20,832 nucleotides of DNA from Promethearchaeota archaeon. GTDB lineage: Archaea; Asgardarchaeota; Lokiarchaeia; Sigynarchaeales; SOKP01. A program made the position numbers and the translations under genes. The notes under the pieces were generated by a model. That model worked only from the letters and a program-made list of their open reading frames with translations. It did no database searches and was not told the DNA's origin. The stretch covers positions 1-20,832 of the forward strand of contig WJIN01000316.1 in the NCBI GenBank assembly GCA_014730295.1, given 5' to 3'. This document shows positions 8,190 through 16,141 of the stretch, one piece after another (positions within the stretch are counted from its first letter, which is position 1; every line of letters starts with the position of its first letter).

Positions 8190-9731
8190 TTATCTATTGA
8201 GCTCTAAAATATAATCAGCCGCTGTTATCCCTGTATACATAGAAGTGGGATATCCACCCAGAAATAATTCTTTACTTGCATACAATCCCGCCATTAGTAA
8301 GTTTTTAATGGGGGTTTTAATAAGTAATTCACGGTTAAATCCCTCTACTTTTGTTAAATCTCTTGACCATCCCGCAATCGAACCTCGAAATCGTTTCCCC
8401 CAATCTCGGTACGTTAAGGGTGTAGCAATTTCCATCTCGATAATGCTTTCCGATAAACCCGGTAAAATCCCTTCCACCACTTTTATAAGTTTCGCCGCTA
8501 ATTCGTGTTTATATTCCTTATATCCCTGCTTTCTTTTTTTTACTCCAGTTCTCCATTTTTCCATGAGATCATAAGAAAAATTTACCCGTAAAAGGATACT
8601 TTTTTTATTCTCTGGGACGAAATCGTCAGATTTCTTAGACCAAAAGCAAATTTCGATTTCTTTATTTTTAAATGTACTCAAATCTTCATCTTGCTCAGCT
8701 AAAGTACGACCAGGTTTCATTTGATCCCTATAAAAAACGTGGTCAGCTCTCATCTCTCGTAAATCAACGTTTTCTGGATCTATACCGAGATATACACAAA
8801 ATTCAGAACCTGTAAATGAATTCTTTTTAATTTTCAAATAGAAATCCTCGGGTATTTTTGCTTTATCAACTAATTGTAAGAAAGTCGTTTTATAATCCGC
8901 ATTTGATATGATATAATCAGAGTAATAAGTAGTTCCTCCAGAAGTTATGACCCCTTTAACATTTCCATTTTCAATGATTATTTCTCTAATTGGAGTGTTG
9001 AGCTTAACATCACCCTTTTCTGATATAATTCTATCATATAATAACTCGTTTATCCCATGAATTCCGTAAGAAGGAAACCAGATCCCTTTTTCTGACATCA
9101 CATTCCACATAAACGCCAGATGAAGCATAGACATAACGGGCTCATAAGTACCTTGAGATCCCAATAGCTTTTTCAGGTCTGAATTCTCTATATAGTTGTC
9201 TAAAAATTTCTTTGAAGAGACATTTGAGAATTCTTTTATTAATTCATATTTCTTCTTATTTTGCCCCTTCATTTTAGATTCTGCTTCAAATCTCTTCTCT
9301 CCTATGAGATAATCTGGATTCCATTCATAAATATTATCAACCACCTCAATTATTTCATTTAACTTGTTAAAGAACTTCGAAATACCGTTTTTCTCATTCG
9401 GAAATTTTGTGATTAAGGAATCTTCGAGATCCTCCAAGGGTTTTGAATAAATTATATTAATATTAGGAGATATTAGCTGGAAATGACTTCTTTCATATGA
9501 TATTTTTTGAGTGATTCCTATGTCTTTGAGAATTTTTGACACTAGATCTGGATAACTAAACGAAAGAGGTCCCATGGGGAAAATGAATCCCCCTCGGCGA
9601 AAAATATGGCTTGTCCCCCCTATATGATGGATTTTCTCTAAAACGATGATTCTTTTTCCACTGGAAGCAAGTTTCGCTGCGGCTGTTAATCCACCGACTC
9701 CCGCCCCAATAATTATAATATCATACTTCAA
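8190..9731 (-). CDS. FAD-dependent oxidoreductase of the phytoene desaturase/CrtI type
   Basis: This 513-residue flavoprotein has an N-terminal Rossmann motif GAGVGG (9-14) followed by the conserved VLEK and IGGT stretch (about 31-40). The family's C-terminal FAD-binding segment (LLMAGLYAS...GGYPTSMYTGITAA) lies at about 478-506. This set of motifs and the length match phytoene desaturases, carotenoid isomerases and retinol-saturase-like enzymes. Its substrate is likely an isoprenoid or another polyene, but no other carotenoid gene is seen here, so the true substrate is open. The start is TTG at 9731 (complement of CAA 9729-9731) with no strong Shine-Dalgarno site. It is convergent with the surface-protein gene and divergent from the HdrC-like gene across a 240-base AT-rich gap in which I see no other feature. 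Confidence 0.88.
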   Translation of the reverse strand: MKYDIIIIGAGVGGLTAAAKLASSGKRIIVLEKIHHIGGTSHIFRRGGFIFPMGPLSFSYPDLVSKILKDIGITQKISYERSHFQLISPNINIIYSKPLEDLEDSLITKFPNEKNGISKFFNKLNEIIEVVDNIYEWNPDYLIGEKRFEAESKMKGQNKKKYELIKEFSNVSSKKFLDNYIENSDLKKLLGSQGTYEPVMSMLHLAFMWNVMSEKGIWFPSYGIHGINELLYDRIISEKGDVKLNTPIREIIIENGNVKGVITSGGTTYYSDYIISNADYKTTFLQLVDKAKIPEDFYLKIKKNSFTGSEFCVYLGIDPENVDLREMRADHVFYRDQMKPGRTLAEQDEDLSTFKNKEIEICFWSKKSDDFVPENKKSILLRVNFSYDLMEKWRTGVKKRKQGYKEYKHELAAKLIKVVEGILPGLSESIIEMEIATPLTYRDWGKRFRGSIAGWSRDLTKVEGFNRELLIKTPIKNLLMAGLYASKELFLGGYPTSMYTGITAADYILELNR

Positions 9732-9971
9732 TAAAATCCAATCCTTAGAAAATAGTTTTATTTAGTTATTATAACTTATCTCAATTCACATTTATATTCC
9801 ACTTTTATCAAAAAAAAAAACACAAACTCGAGAATTATTATACACTTTTATTATATTCTTTAAGCAAATCCTATTGAATTTTTCTGAATCAAAATCTAAT
9901 AATTTTTTTAGTTTATACGATATTTCTACAATAGTACGGGAAGTAAATAATTAAAATTTGAGCGTATAATT

Positions 9972-10523
9972 ATGCAAGAATCTTCTGATGAAGAGTGGAG
10001 CTATGATTTTCTTGAAAGGTTGGTGGAAGATGTCGAAGAGAATAAAAATCTTCGCCAGTGTATCGAGTGTGGTCGTTGCGTAGGAGGTTGTCCCGCATCT
10101 CGTATTTCTAATTTTAATATTCGCAAAATAATTAGAAAAGTTTTACGGGGGGATAAAAGTGTTTTAAAAGATTCAGATATTTGGTATTGTTTTCTCTGCG
10201 AACGATGTAAAAGGGTGTGCCCAAAAGAAAATGTTAATATTCCCTTACTTATTTTAAACTTACGTAATGAGTCCTTTAAAAAGGGGTACGGACCGCGTTA
10301 TAATGATTTAACTAAATATGTTGAGATGTCAGAGCGATTTTTAACCAATGGTTCTGTCTTGGATGAACCTCTTGATGGTCCCTTGCCTAAAAGAAGAATA
10401 AAAGAATTAGATAAAATATGTGACTTTGCTCGAATTAAATATGTGTTCAAAGCGGTTGAACATCAGAATAAGAAAGAGAAATCTAAAAAATCTTCAAATA
10501 AAGAAGATAAAAAATTAATGTAA
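9972..10523 (+). CDS. HdrC-like 4Fe-4S protein
   Basis: This 183-residue protein resembles heterodisulfide reductase subunit C, an electron-transfer subunit with two [4Fe-4S] clusters. Cluster cysteines are C30, C33, C36, C40 and C73, C76, C79, C83 (CIECGRCVGGCP and CFLCERCKRVCP). The C-terminus (about 163-183) is a lysine-rich tail without family match. The HdrB-like gene begins 12 bases downstream, so the two form an operon and probably one complex. No HdrA (FAD subunit), hydrogenase or formate dehydrogenase gene is visible nearby, so the partner donor must lie elsewhere, or the pair serves a different reductase. The start is ATG without a Shine-Dalgarno site. Confidence 0.9.
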   Translation: MQESSDEEWSYDFLERLVEDVEENKNLRQCIECGRCVGGCPASRISNFNIRKIIRKVLRGDKSVLKDSDIWYCFLCERCKRVCPKENVNIPLLILNLRNESFKKGYGPRYNDLTKYVEMSERFLTNGSVLDEPLDGPLPKRRIKELDKICDFARIKYVFKAVEHQNKKEKSKKSSNKEDKKLM

Positions 10524-10535
10524 TGGTATTTAAAA

Positions 10536-11549
10536 ATGGAAATTACTAATTTAGCTCTTAATATTGAAGAAATTAAAGAAAAATATCCCGATAATCCTTT
10601 GGAATTCTTTAAAGGAAAAAGATTGTGTCTATTTAAAGCATGCCTAGAGAAATATTTTCCAGGTGTTCGGTTTGGTATAGAAAACTTATTAGAAGCATTA
10701 GAAATGGAAGTGAGCATCTGTGAAAATCAATCCTGTTGTTCTGGAACATTTTTTCAACGAAATCTAATCACAAGAGCCCAATTTGCGGCTATTAATGAGC
10801 GGAATTTAAATGAAATAAATAACCAAGCAGATATTCTTCTAGTGAGTTGTAATGGTTGCTATAATTCTCTTCTAAGAGGCAGAGACTTCCTAAAAATTCC
10901 AGAGGTTAAAAGGAAAACACAGAGAATTTTAGATGAAGTTGAAGAGAAAATGGGTGGAGAAGCTTATCCGGGACAGTATAAGATTTTAGAAAATCCCAAC
11001 TTACGCATTGTTCATGATTTAGATTTAATCTATCTTATTCGAGACCAATTATTACGAGTATTAAAATATGATTTGAAAGGATTGAAAGTAGCGGTTCATT
11101 ATGGATGCCATTATCTAAATCTCGAAAGAGATCGTGATGTGGAGACATATTTGAAGGATAAAACAAAATTAGAGGAATTAGTTTCTCTTTTTGGTGGAAT
11201 ACCAGTTGATTATTCTGAAAGAGAAAGTTGTTGCGGATGGGGTGCGTCACAAATTGTGCTTCATCCTGAAGATGCTTTGAAAGTAACTTATAAAAAACTA
11301 AAAAGTGCTGAAAATGTAAATGCATGTTTTCTCTTGATGCCGTGCCCAACCTGTCTTTATACTTTAAGTAAGCCCGAATTTCGCGAAAAAATGTGTGATA
11401 TAGCGAATGATAATTTAGAAATAGCTACTATTCATCTAAACGAACTTATAGCAATTTTACGCGGTTGTGAAGAGGAGCAATGTGTTTCTTTACGAAGGGA
11501 ATCCCCACGAATTCACTTAATTTATGAGACTATAACTGCTGAAGACTAA
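10536..11549 (+). CDS. HdrB-like protein with two CCG domains
   Basis: This 337-residue protein carries two cysteine-rich CCG domains, the kind that hold the non-cubane [4Fe-4S] clusters at which HdrB reduces disulfides. The first has C36, C67-C68 and C105/C108; the second has C191, C232-C233 and C270/C273 (CxxC in PCPTC). All key cysteines are present. The first CCG motif reads CCSG rather than CCG, a common deviation. It is somewhat longer than typical HdrB (about 300). With the HdrC-like gene upstream it would form an HdrBC unit. The disulfide substrate is unknown: outside methanogens HdrBC units act with varied partners. Downstream is the 472-base gap containing a pseudogene. Confidence 0.9.
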   Translation: MEITNLALNIEEIKEKYPDNPLEFFKGKRLCLFKACLEKYFPGVRFGIENLLEALEMEVSICENQSCCSGTFFQRNLITRAQFAAINERNLNEINNQADILLVSCNGCYNSLLRGRDFLKIPEVKRKTQRILDEVEEKMGGEAYPGQYKILENPNLRIVHDLDLIYLIRDQLLRVLKYDLKGLKVAVHYGCHYLNLERDRDVETYLKDKTKLEELVSLFGGIPVDYSERESCCGWGASQIVLHPEDALKVTYKKLKSAENVNACFLLMPCPTCLYTLSKPEFREKMCDIANDNLEIATIHLNELIAILRGCEEEQCVSLRRESPRIHLIYETITAED

Positions 11550-11690
11550 TTTAAAGAATACCATATAGAAGAACTTTCTTATCATAACTGAAAAAAAGTG
11601 CAATCTCCACTTGTTATTAGAGACTTGGTCATTAAAACTTAAACTTAATAGCAAGAAATTCTTTCTTTTCTTTCTCGTATTTAATAAAAT

Positions 11691-11906
11691 ATGGATATTT
11701 CAGAAAGGATTGTTATTAACGAGAAAATATGTCCGGGAAAACCATGTCTTAAAGTTACTTGACTTTCTGTCTATTTTATTTGGAACCTATTAGCCTCTGG
11801 CTGGAATTTTAAAAAGATTCAAGAAAAATATTAAATCGAAAGAGATTATCTCTTAGCAGTTCTTAAATACGCGTCTATTATCATAAGAGAAGGGGAAATT
11901 TTTTAA
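11691..11906 (+). pseudogene. Decayed DUF433 antitoxin-like gene with two in-frame stops
   Basis: Read from ATG 11691, one frame gives 71 codons closely matching the DUF433 pattern: an RIVINEKICPGKP-type start (residues 6-18), then a region like KGTRxSVYxxLxLLASG, then a helical DYLLAVLKYA and REGE end. Two stops interrupt it. TGA at 11760-11762 replaces what is normally an arginine codon (a one-base CGA-to-TGA change would do it), and TAA at 11832-11834 follows the tyrosine of the QEKY segment. There is no frameshift, so decay looks recent. DUF433 proteins are VapB-like antitoxins, usually paired with DUF5615/PIN-like toxins; no such toxin is seen next to it. The match is by eye. Downstream codons in the same frame to about 12010 also read protein-like between stops, which may be more of the decayed locus. 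Confidence 0.68.
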
Positions 11907-11945
11907 TTATCCACATAAATACAATTAGGAGCCAAATGAGTAATC

Positions 11946-12014
11946 CTTCCTAACTTCTGGATCGCCTATTAAAAAGCTTATGAAATAGGACGCTTCAGAT
12001 TGGACAATTGGAAG
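11946..12014. other. Imperfect long hairpin in the 472-base gap
   Basis: Nested inverted segments could form an imperfect stem: CTTCC (11946-11950) with GGAAG (12010-12014), TCTG (11956-11959) with CAGA (11996-11999), and CCTATT (11965-11970) with AATAGG (11984-11989), closing a 13-base loop. The rest of the gap from 11550 to 12021 holds the DUF433 pseudogene and nothing else I can identify. The hairpin could be a processing site, a small RNA or part of a decayed gene. Confidence 0.45.
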
Positions 12015-12021
12015 TTTATCT

Positions 12022-12420
12022 CTATTTACTCTCTTCTATAGCTCCACGAGGGCAAGAATCAATACAGATAAGGCATCCAATGCATTTATCTTCTTCGAAT
12101 TGAACCGATTCATCATCTTCAAAATGTAAAGCATCGGTGGGACACAGGGAAACACATGCTCCACAGTTAATACAGAGATCTTCATCTACCAAAACTCTTC
12201 CTTTTCTATTTACATATATATCATTTTGTCGCAAGGATGTAGTTATGGTGTCGATTTTAGATTCGGGGACATCCAAAAGCAGATTTATCCCTCCAGAACT
12301 CGTAGAAAATTTCAATATATTAAATGAGATATCATGCTTCAAAATCTCATTTATGATACGAGAGTAATCATCGATTTGCTTAATCAATCGAAACGGAACC
12401 ATTACATTAATAATTGTCAT
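12022..12420 (-). CDS. NIL-domain ferredoxin, partner of the DUF39 homocysteine-synthesis protein
   Basis: This 132-residue protein joins an N-terminal NIL-type fold (about residues 1-75; NIL domains are ligand-binding domains also found in the methionine importer MetN) to a two-cluster ferredoxin. The clusters are held by C83, C86, C89, C93 and by C113, C116, C119, C123 (two CxxCxxCxxxCP motifs). The same arrangement is known for the partner of the DUF39 protein in methanogens, which supplies electrons for forming homocysteine from aspartate semialdehyde and sulfide. The gene follows the DUF39-CBS gene by two bases on the minus strand, so translation is probably coupled. I infer the pathway role from the gene pair. 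Confidence 0.9.
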   Translation of the reverse strand: MTIINVMVPFRLIKQIDDYSRIINEILKHDISFNILKFSTSSGGINLLLDVPESKIDTITTSLRQNDIYVNRKGRVLVDEDLCINCGACVSLCPTDALHFEDDESVQFEEDKCIGCLICIDSCPRGAIEESK

Positions 12421-12422
12421 TT

Positions 12423-13895
12423 TTACATCAACTCCTCCGAAGATATTATTCCCACCACTATATTCTTATCGTTAACAACTGGTAAAGCCGAGATATCATG
12501 TTTTCTCATTTTTCTTGAAGCAACATCTACGGGTTCATTATCTGTAGTTGTGATGACCTTTTTTGTAATAATATCCATCAATTTGCTTGCATTTCTAGCT
12601 ACCGCCTTAGTGATATCAAAAGAAGTGACTATGCCTTTCAATTTTTTTTCTCTATCCGTAATAACAATGTGGTTTATGTTTTGATTAATGATTTTATTTG
12701 CAACTATTTGTATATCACAGTCCTCATAACAGATCACAGCATCTTTTTTCAAATCCTTTACAAATTTTATTTCGGATGTCTGTCTCATAGATTTATAATT
12801 GGTTTTAGTTGGTGGTGTTTCAGCAGGTGAATTTAAGAAAAATTCTCCATCTTCAATCCATTCCTTCAATTCTCGAGCTATTTTGCGTGCATGATATAAC
12901 GAGGACATAGATGAGCATTTGATCTCTTTTCCGTTTAATGTGACCGACCCACTTTTTAATTCTTTATAATTAGTTTTCTCTAATACAGGACGATTCCTTC
13001 TTGGTACACCATAATCAACAATATCGGTTATGATATCTTCGTCCTTAATAGCAGTCTTTTTAGCAAGTCTCTCGTTTAAAATCGGGATTGGAATCCCCAC
13101 TCCACAAAACATTGACGTTCCATACTGTTCATAGTTGACTCCTCTTAAATATTCTGGACTCATTTCTTTTAGATTTCCTTTGACAAATAATGTGCCAAAT
13201 CTTTCATTAGGATTATGTTGAGTACCTTGACCAATAATATATCCCGTTCCACCTCCCAAAAAAATACGCGTGCCAATTCCAATCGTTTCATAATCGGGAT
13301 CATTTGTTAAGGGATTTAAGCATCCAGCACCAGAGTAGTGCGCATTTCCGAAATTAGGAAGCAATTTGCCCATATATGTATAAAGCGTTCTCTCTGTACT
13401 ATTAACCGCACAAACATATCTCTGATAGGCATTTCTTGGATTACATAGAATTGCTTCATTTAAATCATCAATCGTAAAATATGTGTCAATCTCACCTAAT
13501 GGATAACAGTCTGTGGTATTTGAAACACCTCGCAACCGAATTGGTTTTCCTGAAACCAGTTCCTCTATGACATTCCCTCCGCCATATTCAAACGGGCGCT
13601 TATCTGCCATACGTGTTACACCAATATAACAATCTACTGCAGCATTTCCATGATAAGCATGAACTTCATTGAGCCATAAATGTTCAAATTTAATTGGAGG
13701 ATCGGAATGACCAAAATTTAGGAACGCGCCACTACTGCACATCGGTCCAAATGTTCCTGTTGTTACAACATCGATTTCATCAGCAGCTACTTTTGGACCG
13801 CTTTCTTCAACTATTTTTATCATTTCTTCCGCGGTGACAACTACCGCTTCCCCAGAACTTATTTTTTCATTTATTTCTTTATAGGTTTTTGTCAA
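12423..13895 (-). CDS. DUF39 (HcyBio) homocysteine-synthesis protein with C-terminal CBS pair
   Basis: This 490-residue protein belongs to the DUF39/COG1900 family, which in methanogens makes homocysteine from aspartate semialdehyde and sulfide. The N-terminal domain (about 1-365) carries conserved motifs and cysteines C53 and C130, at positions matching the family's functional cysteines as I recall them. A pair of CBS domains follows (about 375-430 and 437-490), which usually bind an adenosyl compound such as SAM. The start is TTG at 13893-13895, supported by an AGGTGAT ribosome-binding site at 13899-13905 (complement strand). The NIL-ferredoxin gene follows two bases after its stop. An XRE-CBS gene is transcribed divergently from a 152-base intergenic region, suggesting it controls the pair. 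The pathway is known from methanogens; the same role here is inferred. Confidence 0.92.
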   Translation of the reverse strand: MTKTYKEINEKISSGEAVVVTAEEMIKIVEESGPKVAADEIDVVTTGTFGPMCSSGAFLNFGHSDPPIKFEHLWLNEVHAYHGNAAVDCYIGVTRMADKRPFEYGGGNVIEELVSGKPIRLRGVSNTTDCYPLGEIDTYFTIDDLNEAILCNPRNAYQRYVCAVNSTERTLYTYMGKLLPNFGNAHYSGAGCLNPLTNDPDYETIGIGTRIFLGGGTGYIIGQGTQHNPNERFGTLFVKGNLKEMSPEYLRGVNYEQYGTSMFCGVGIPIPILNERLAKKTAIKDEDIITDIVDYGVPRRNRPVLEKTNYKELKSGSVTLNGKEIKCSSMSSLYHARKIARELKEWIEDGEFFLNSPAETPPTKTNYKSMRQTSEIKFVKDLKKDAVICYEDCDIQIVANKIINQNINHIVITDREKKLKGIVTSFDITKAVARNASKLMDIITKKVITTTDNEPVDVASRKMRKHDISALPVVNDKNIVVGIISSEELM

Positions 13896-13902
13896 CTAAT
13901 CA

Positions 13903-13956
13903 CCTAATTATTATTATAATTCATTTTATTTTAGAATAAATCAAAGTTAAATTAGG
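13903..13956. repeat. Inverted repeat in the divergent promoter region
   Basis: CCTAATT (13903-13909) and its complement AATTAGG (13950-13956) lie between the DUF39 and XRE-CBS genes, one arm overlapping the ribosome-binding site of the DUF39 gene. It could be an operator of the divergent regulator, but seven bases in AT-rich DNA is weak evidence. Confidence 0.3.
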
Positions 13957-14047
13957 AAAAACTAATTGCTTTAAAAATCTTTAAATTTTTTTTATGATTA
14001 TTATGCATAATATATTCACATCATACATAATAGAAATAATACGTACT

Positions 14048-14602
14048 ATGCTGCCAGATCTAGCTGAATTGAAGATTCTTCGAAAAAAATTAAATATTAG
14101 TCAAGCAGAACTCGCTAAGATATGCGGATTAAATCAATCAACAATCTCAAGAATCGAAAATCAACAAGTAGATCCTCCATATTCTACTTTTAAATTGCTT
14201 TATTCTTGTCTGAAAAACGAAGAAAGGAGAAAAAAAGAATCTTCTGAACAAATAGTCAAACTAATGACAAGAGATATTATATCAATACATCCACAGACGA
14301 AACTTAAGGACGCGATTACTCTAATGAATAAATACAATGTATCCCAATTGCCTATATTGGATAAGAATCAAAATATTGGGAGTATTACTTCCAAAAAGGC
14401 ACAAGAACTGATAATGGAAAACTCAGATTTGCTAAATATAGACATCTCAGACGTGAAGGAATTACCCTTTCCCGAAGTTGACAAGAATTGGAACCTCAAG
14501 GATGTTTCGGATCTTTTAATAAAGTATCCCGCAGTATTAATAAAGGAATTTGATAAATATATTGGAATAATGACTGATGCTGATGTTTTGAAATTACCTT
14601 AG
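14048..14602 (+). CDS. XRE-family regulator with CBS domains
   Basis: This is a 184-residue DNA-binding protein from ATG 14048. It begins MLPDLAELKILRKKL with an XRE helix-turn-helix (about 4-57; recognition region QAELAKICGLNQSTISRIE), followed by two CBS domains (about 72-184). The same XRE-CBS layout is common in archaea. I chose 14048 over the ATGs at 13994 and 14003 because the upstream codons are hydrophobic and unlike the family, whereas 14048 starts the typical N-terminus. No strong Shine-Dalgarno site is seen. It is divergent from the DUF39-CBS gene, so it likely regulates homocysteine synthesis, sensing a nucleotide or adenosyl ligand through CBS. This role is inferred from position. 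Confidence 0.85.
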   Translation: MLPDLAELKILRKKLNISQAELAKICGLNQSTISRIENQQVDPPYSTFKLLYSCLKNEERRKKESSEQIVKLMTRDIISIHPQTKLKDAITLMNKYNVSQLPILDKNQNIGSITSKKAQELIMENSDLLNIDISDVKELPFPEVDKNWNLKDVSDLLIKYPAVLIKEFDKYIGIMTDADVLKLP

Positions 14603-14773
14603 TTTTTTAAAAATTTCCAATGCTAATATGAAATACAAATCTAAAGTTTAAATTCAACTAAAAAGGAGATATACTCAGTAATCCATTCTAAAGAACTTTA
14701 ATTAAGGTAATTAAGATTGCTTTATTTATCTTATAAAGGAAATTTTTATGGAAGAAAGCTAGGTAATAGGTGT

Positions 14774-15676
14774 ATGAGTAATAAAGCGAATAAATCGGGG
14801 GTATCAAAGAAAAAAATTCTCGGAATAGTTTTCTTAGTTATTACCACGGTGCTTTGGGGCACGACGTTTATTATTACCAAGAATGTGATTGAAGATGTAC
14901 CTCTTTTTCTCTATTTAGGGTTAAGATTTTCAGTAGCACTATTAGGCTTAAGTCCATATTTTATCCGTTTAAAAAGAATAAACAAGAAAATAATAATAAT
15001 GGGCGCGATTTCGGGGTCTATTTATTTTATCGCCATAGCAACGCAAACTATAGGATTAACAACAACCTCAGCAGGGAAGGCGGGTTTTATAACGGGTTTA
15101 AATACCATAATGGTCCCTTTTTTAGCATATGTTCTTTTCAAGGAATCGTTTAAGAAAAGAATATATTTAGCCGCCACGCTTTCTATTATTGGTATGGCAT
15201 TTCTCTTTTTAGAAGGAGAAGGAGTTGGTATGTCATTTCTCTTTTTAGAAGGAGAGGTTTGGGTTATTATCTGTGCTTTCTTTTGTGCTCTTTTTATAAT
15301 ATATAACGATAAATATGTACGCTTGGTTGATGTGTATCTTTATTCCATCGTCCAATTATTTATTATTTCGATATTATGTTTTGTCTTTTCTTTTATCTTA
15401 GGAGAATCCTATGATCTTTTAAGCGCTGACATGACATTTTTGATGATTATTATATATATGGGTATTATTGTGACGACTCTCACCTTTCTCTTTCAGAATT
15501 GGAGTCAGCAACATGTAAATTCGGCCAAAACGGCAATAATATTCGCATTAGAACCTGTATTTGCTGCTCTATTTGGGTTTCTCTTAGGAAACGAAACACT
15601 TTCATTTTTTGCGTGGATTGGGTGTGGTCTAATATTCATTGCAATATTGATAACAGTGATTAAAAACAGAGATTAG
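14774..15676 (+). CDS. EamA-family (DMT) transporter with a tandem 12-residue repeat
   Basis: This is a ten-helix EamA transporter of 300 residues if it starts at ATG 14774 (MSNKANKSG...). An upstream in-frame TTG at 14717 is possible but has no Shine-Dalgarno site. A four-codon ORF (ATG 14748 to TAG 14762, preceded by AAAGGA) lies just ahead and may be fortuitous. The two EamA halves are at roughly residues 16-155 and 168-298. At the midpoint a 36-base near-tandem duplication (15191-15226 and 15227-15262) gives GMAFLFLEGEGV followed by GMSFLFLEGEVW, adding 12 residues to the linker. It is convergent with the roadblock-cluster genes. The substrate is unknown. Confidence 0.9.
   Translation: MSNKANKSGVSKKKILGIVFLVITTVLWGTTFIITKNVIEDVPLFLYLGLRFSVALLGLSPYFIRLKRINKKIIIMGAISGSIYFIAIATQTIGLTTTSAGKAGFITGLNTIMVPFLAYVLFKESFKKRIYLAATLSIIGMAFLFLEGEGVGMSFLFLEGEVWVIICAFFCALFIIYNDKYVRLVDVYLYSIVQLFIISILCFVFSFILGESYDLLSADMTFLMIIIYMGIIVTTLTFLFQNWSQQHVNSAKTAIIFALEPVFAALFGFLLGNETLSFFAWIGCGLIFIAILITVIKNRD
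15191..15262 (+). repeat. 36-bp tandem duplication inside the EamA gene
   Basis: Two adjacent 36-base copies (15191-15226, 15227-15262) share their first 29 bases except one G/T change, and differ in the last seven. The copies stay in frame, so the protein gains a repeated GMxFLFLEGE segment. Confidence 0.85.
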
Positions 15677-15708
15677 TTCAAATAGGTAGAATAAGAAAGG
15701 TTTATAGA

Positions 15709-16125
15709 CTAATCTGAGAACAATTTTTTTACTTTTGTCAAATTATCGCCTATCCATTCTTTTAGCTTGTTAATATCGGATCCATAGGGGAGATATCCTA
15801 ATATTCCAATTTCTTTGTTTACTTTCCGAAAATGTAGAATATTTTCTGTATAGTGAATATTAAAGTTTTCTAAATCTTGAGATTCAATTACAGAATTTAA
15901 TGCGGAAATTGACTCGATTATTTTAGCGGCAAATCGTTTGATTTTCTTTTCATCTTCGGCTTTAAATATCAAAGGGAGCCCTTTTAAACGTCCTCCATAT
16001 CCAAATATTATTACCCATCCATTATGAAATCTATCTTGAAGATTAATTATCTCCGTTTCTAATTCTTTTAACGACTCAATTGAAGTCTTCCCAAAGATAT
16101 TTTTAATTTTAGAAAAGATTTCCAT
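15709..16125 (-). CDS. Small cluster protein with a roadblock-like pattern
   Basis: This 138-residue protein has no clear family. After an amphipathic N-terminal helix (about 15-32), two strands (GWVIIFGYGGR and LPLIFKAED, about 36-58) lead to a helix (about 60-83) and then strands around 90-112, ending in a helix (about 118-134). The alpha-beta-beta-alpha-beta-beta-alpha order is that of roadblock/longin folds, but identity to the roadblock protein at 17404 is not evident by eye. It has no cysteine and no membrane segment. It is the last gene of the minus-strand cluster, 16 bases after the longin gene. By position it probably belongs to the same complex. It could equally be an unrelated small alpha/beta protein. 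Confidence 0.6.
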   Translation of the reverse strand: MEIFSKIKNIFGKTSIESLKELETEIINLQDRFHNGWVIIFGYGGRLKGLPLIFKAEDEKKIKRFAAKIIESISALNSVIESQDLENFNIHYTENILHFRKVNKEIGILGYLPYGSDINKLKEWIGDNLTKVKKLFSD

Positions 16126-16141
16126 TTTAATTCACTTTTAT

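Noticed and set aside
11611..11793. 60-residue open frame on the plus strand in the gap after the HdrB-like gene
   Set aside because: Its sequence is low-complexity and unlike any family, while the overlapping frame from 11691 matches DUF433 with stops; it is a shadow frame.
11691..11906. Stop-codon recoding (selenocysteine, pyrrolysine) in the DUF433 frame
   Set aside because: One of the two internal stops is TAA, the TGA falls at a position usually arginine, and no recoding element is evident; decay is simpler.
13994..14047. Longer N-terminus for the XRE-CBS regulator
   Set aside because: The extra residues are hydrophobic and unlike XRE-CBS proteins, which start close to the sequence at 14048.
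14748..14762. Four-codon leader ORF ahead of the EamA gene
   Set aside because: It has an acceptable ribosome-binding sequence but is too short to distinguish from chance in this sequence.
14717..14773. TTG 14717 start for the EamA transporter
   Set aside because: No Shine-Dalgarno site precedes it and the extra residues are not membrane-like or family-like; ATG 14774 gives the usual length.
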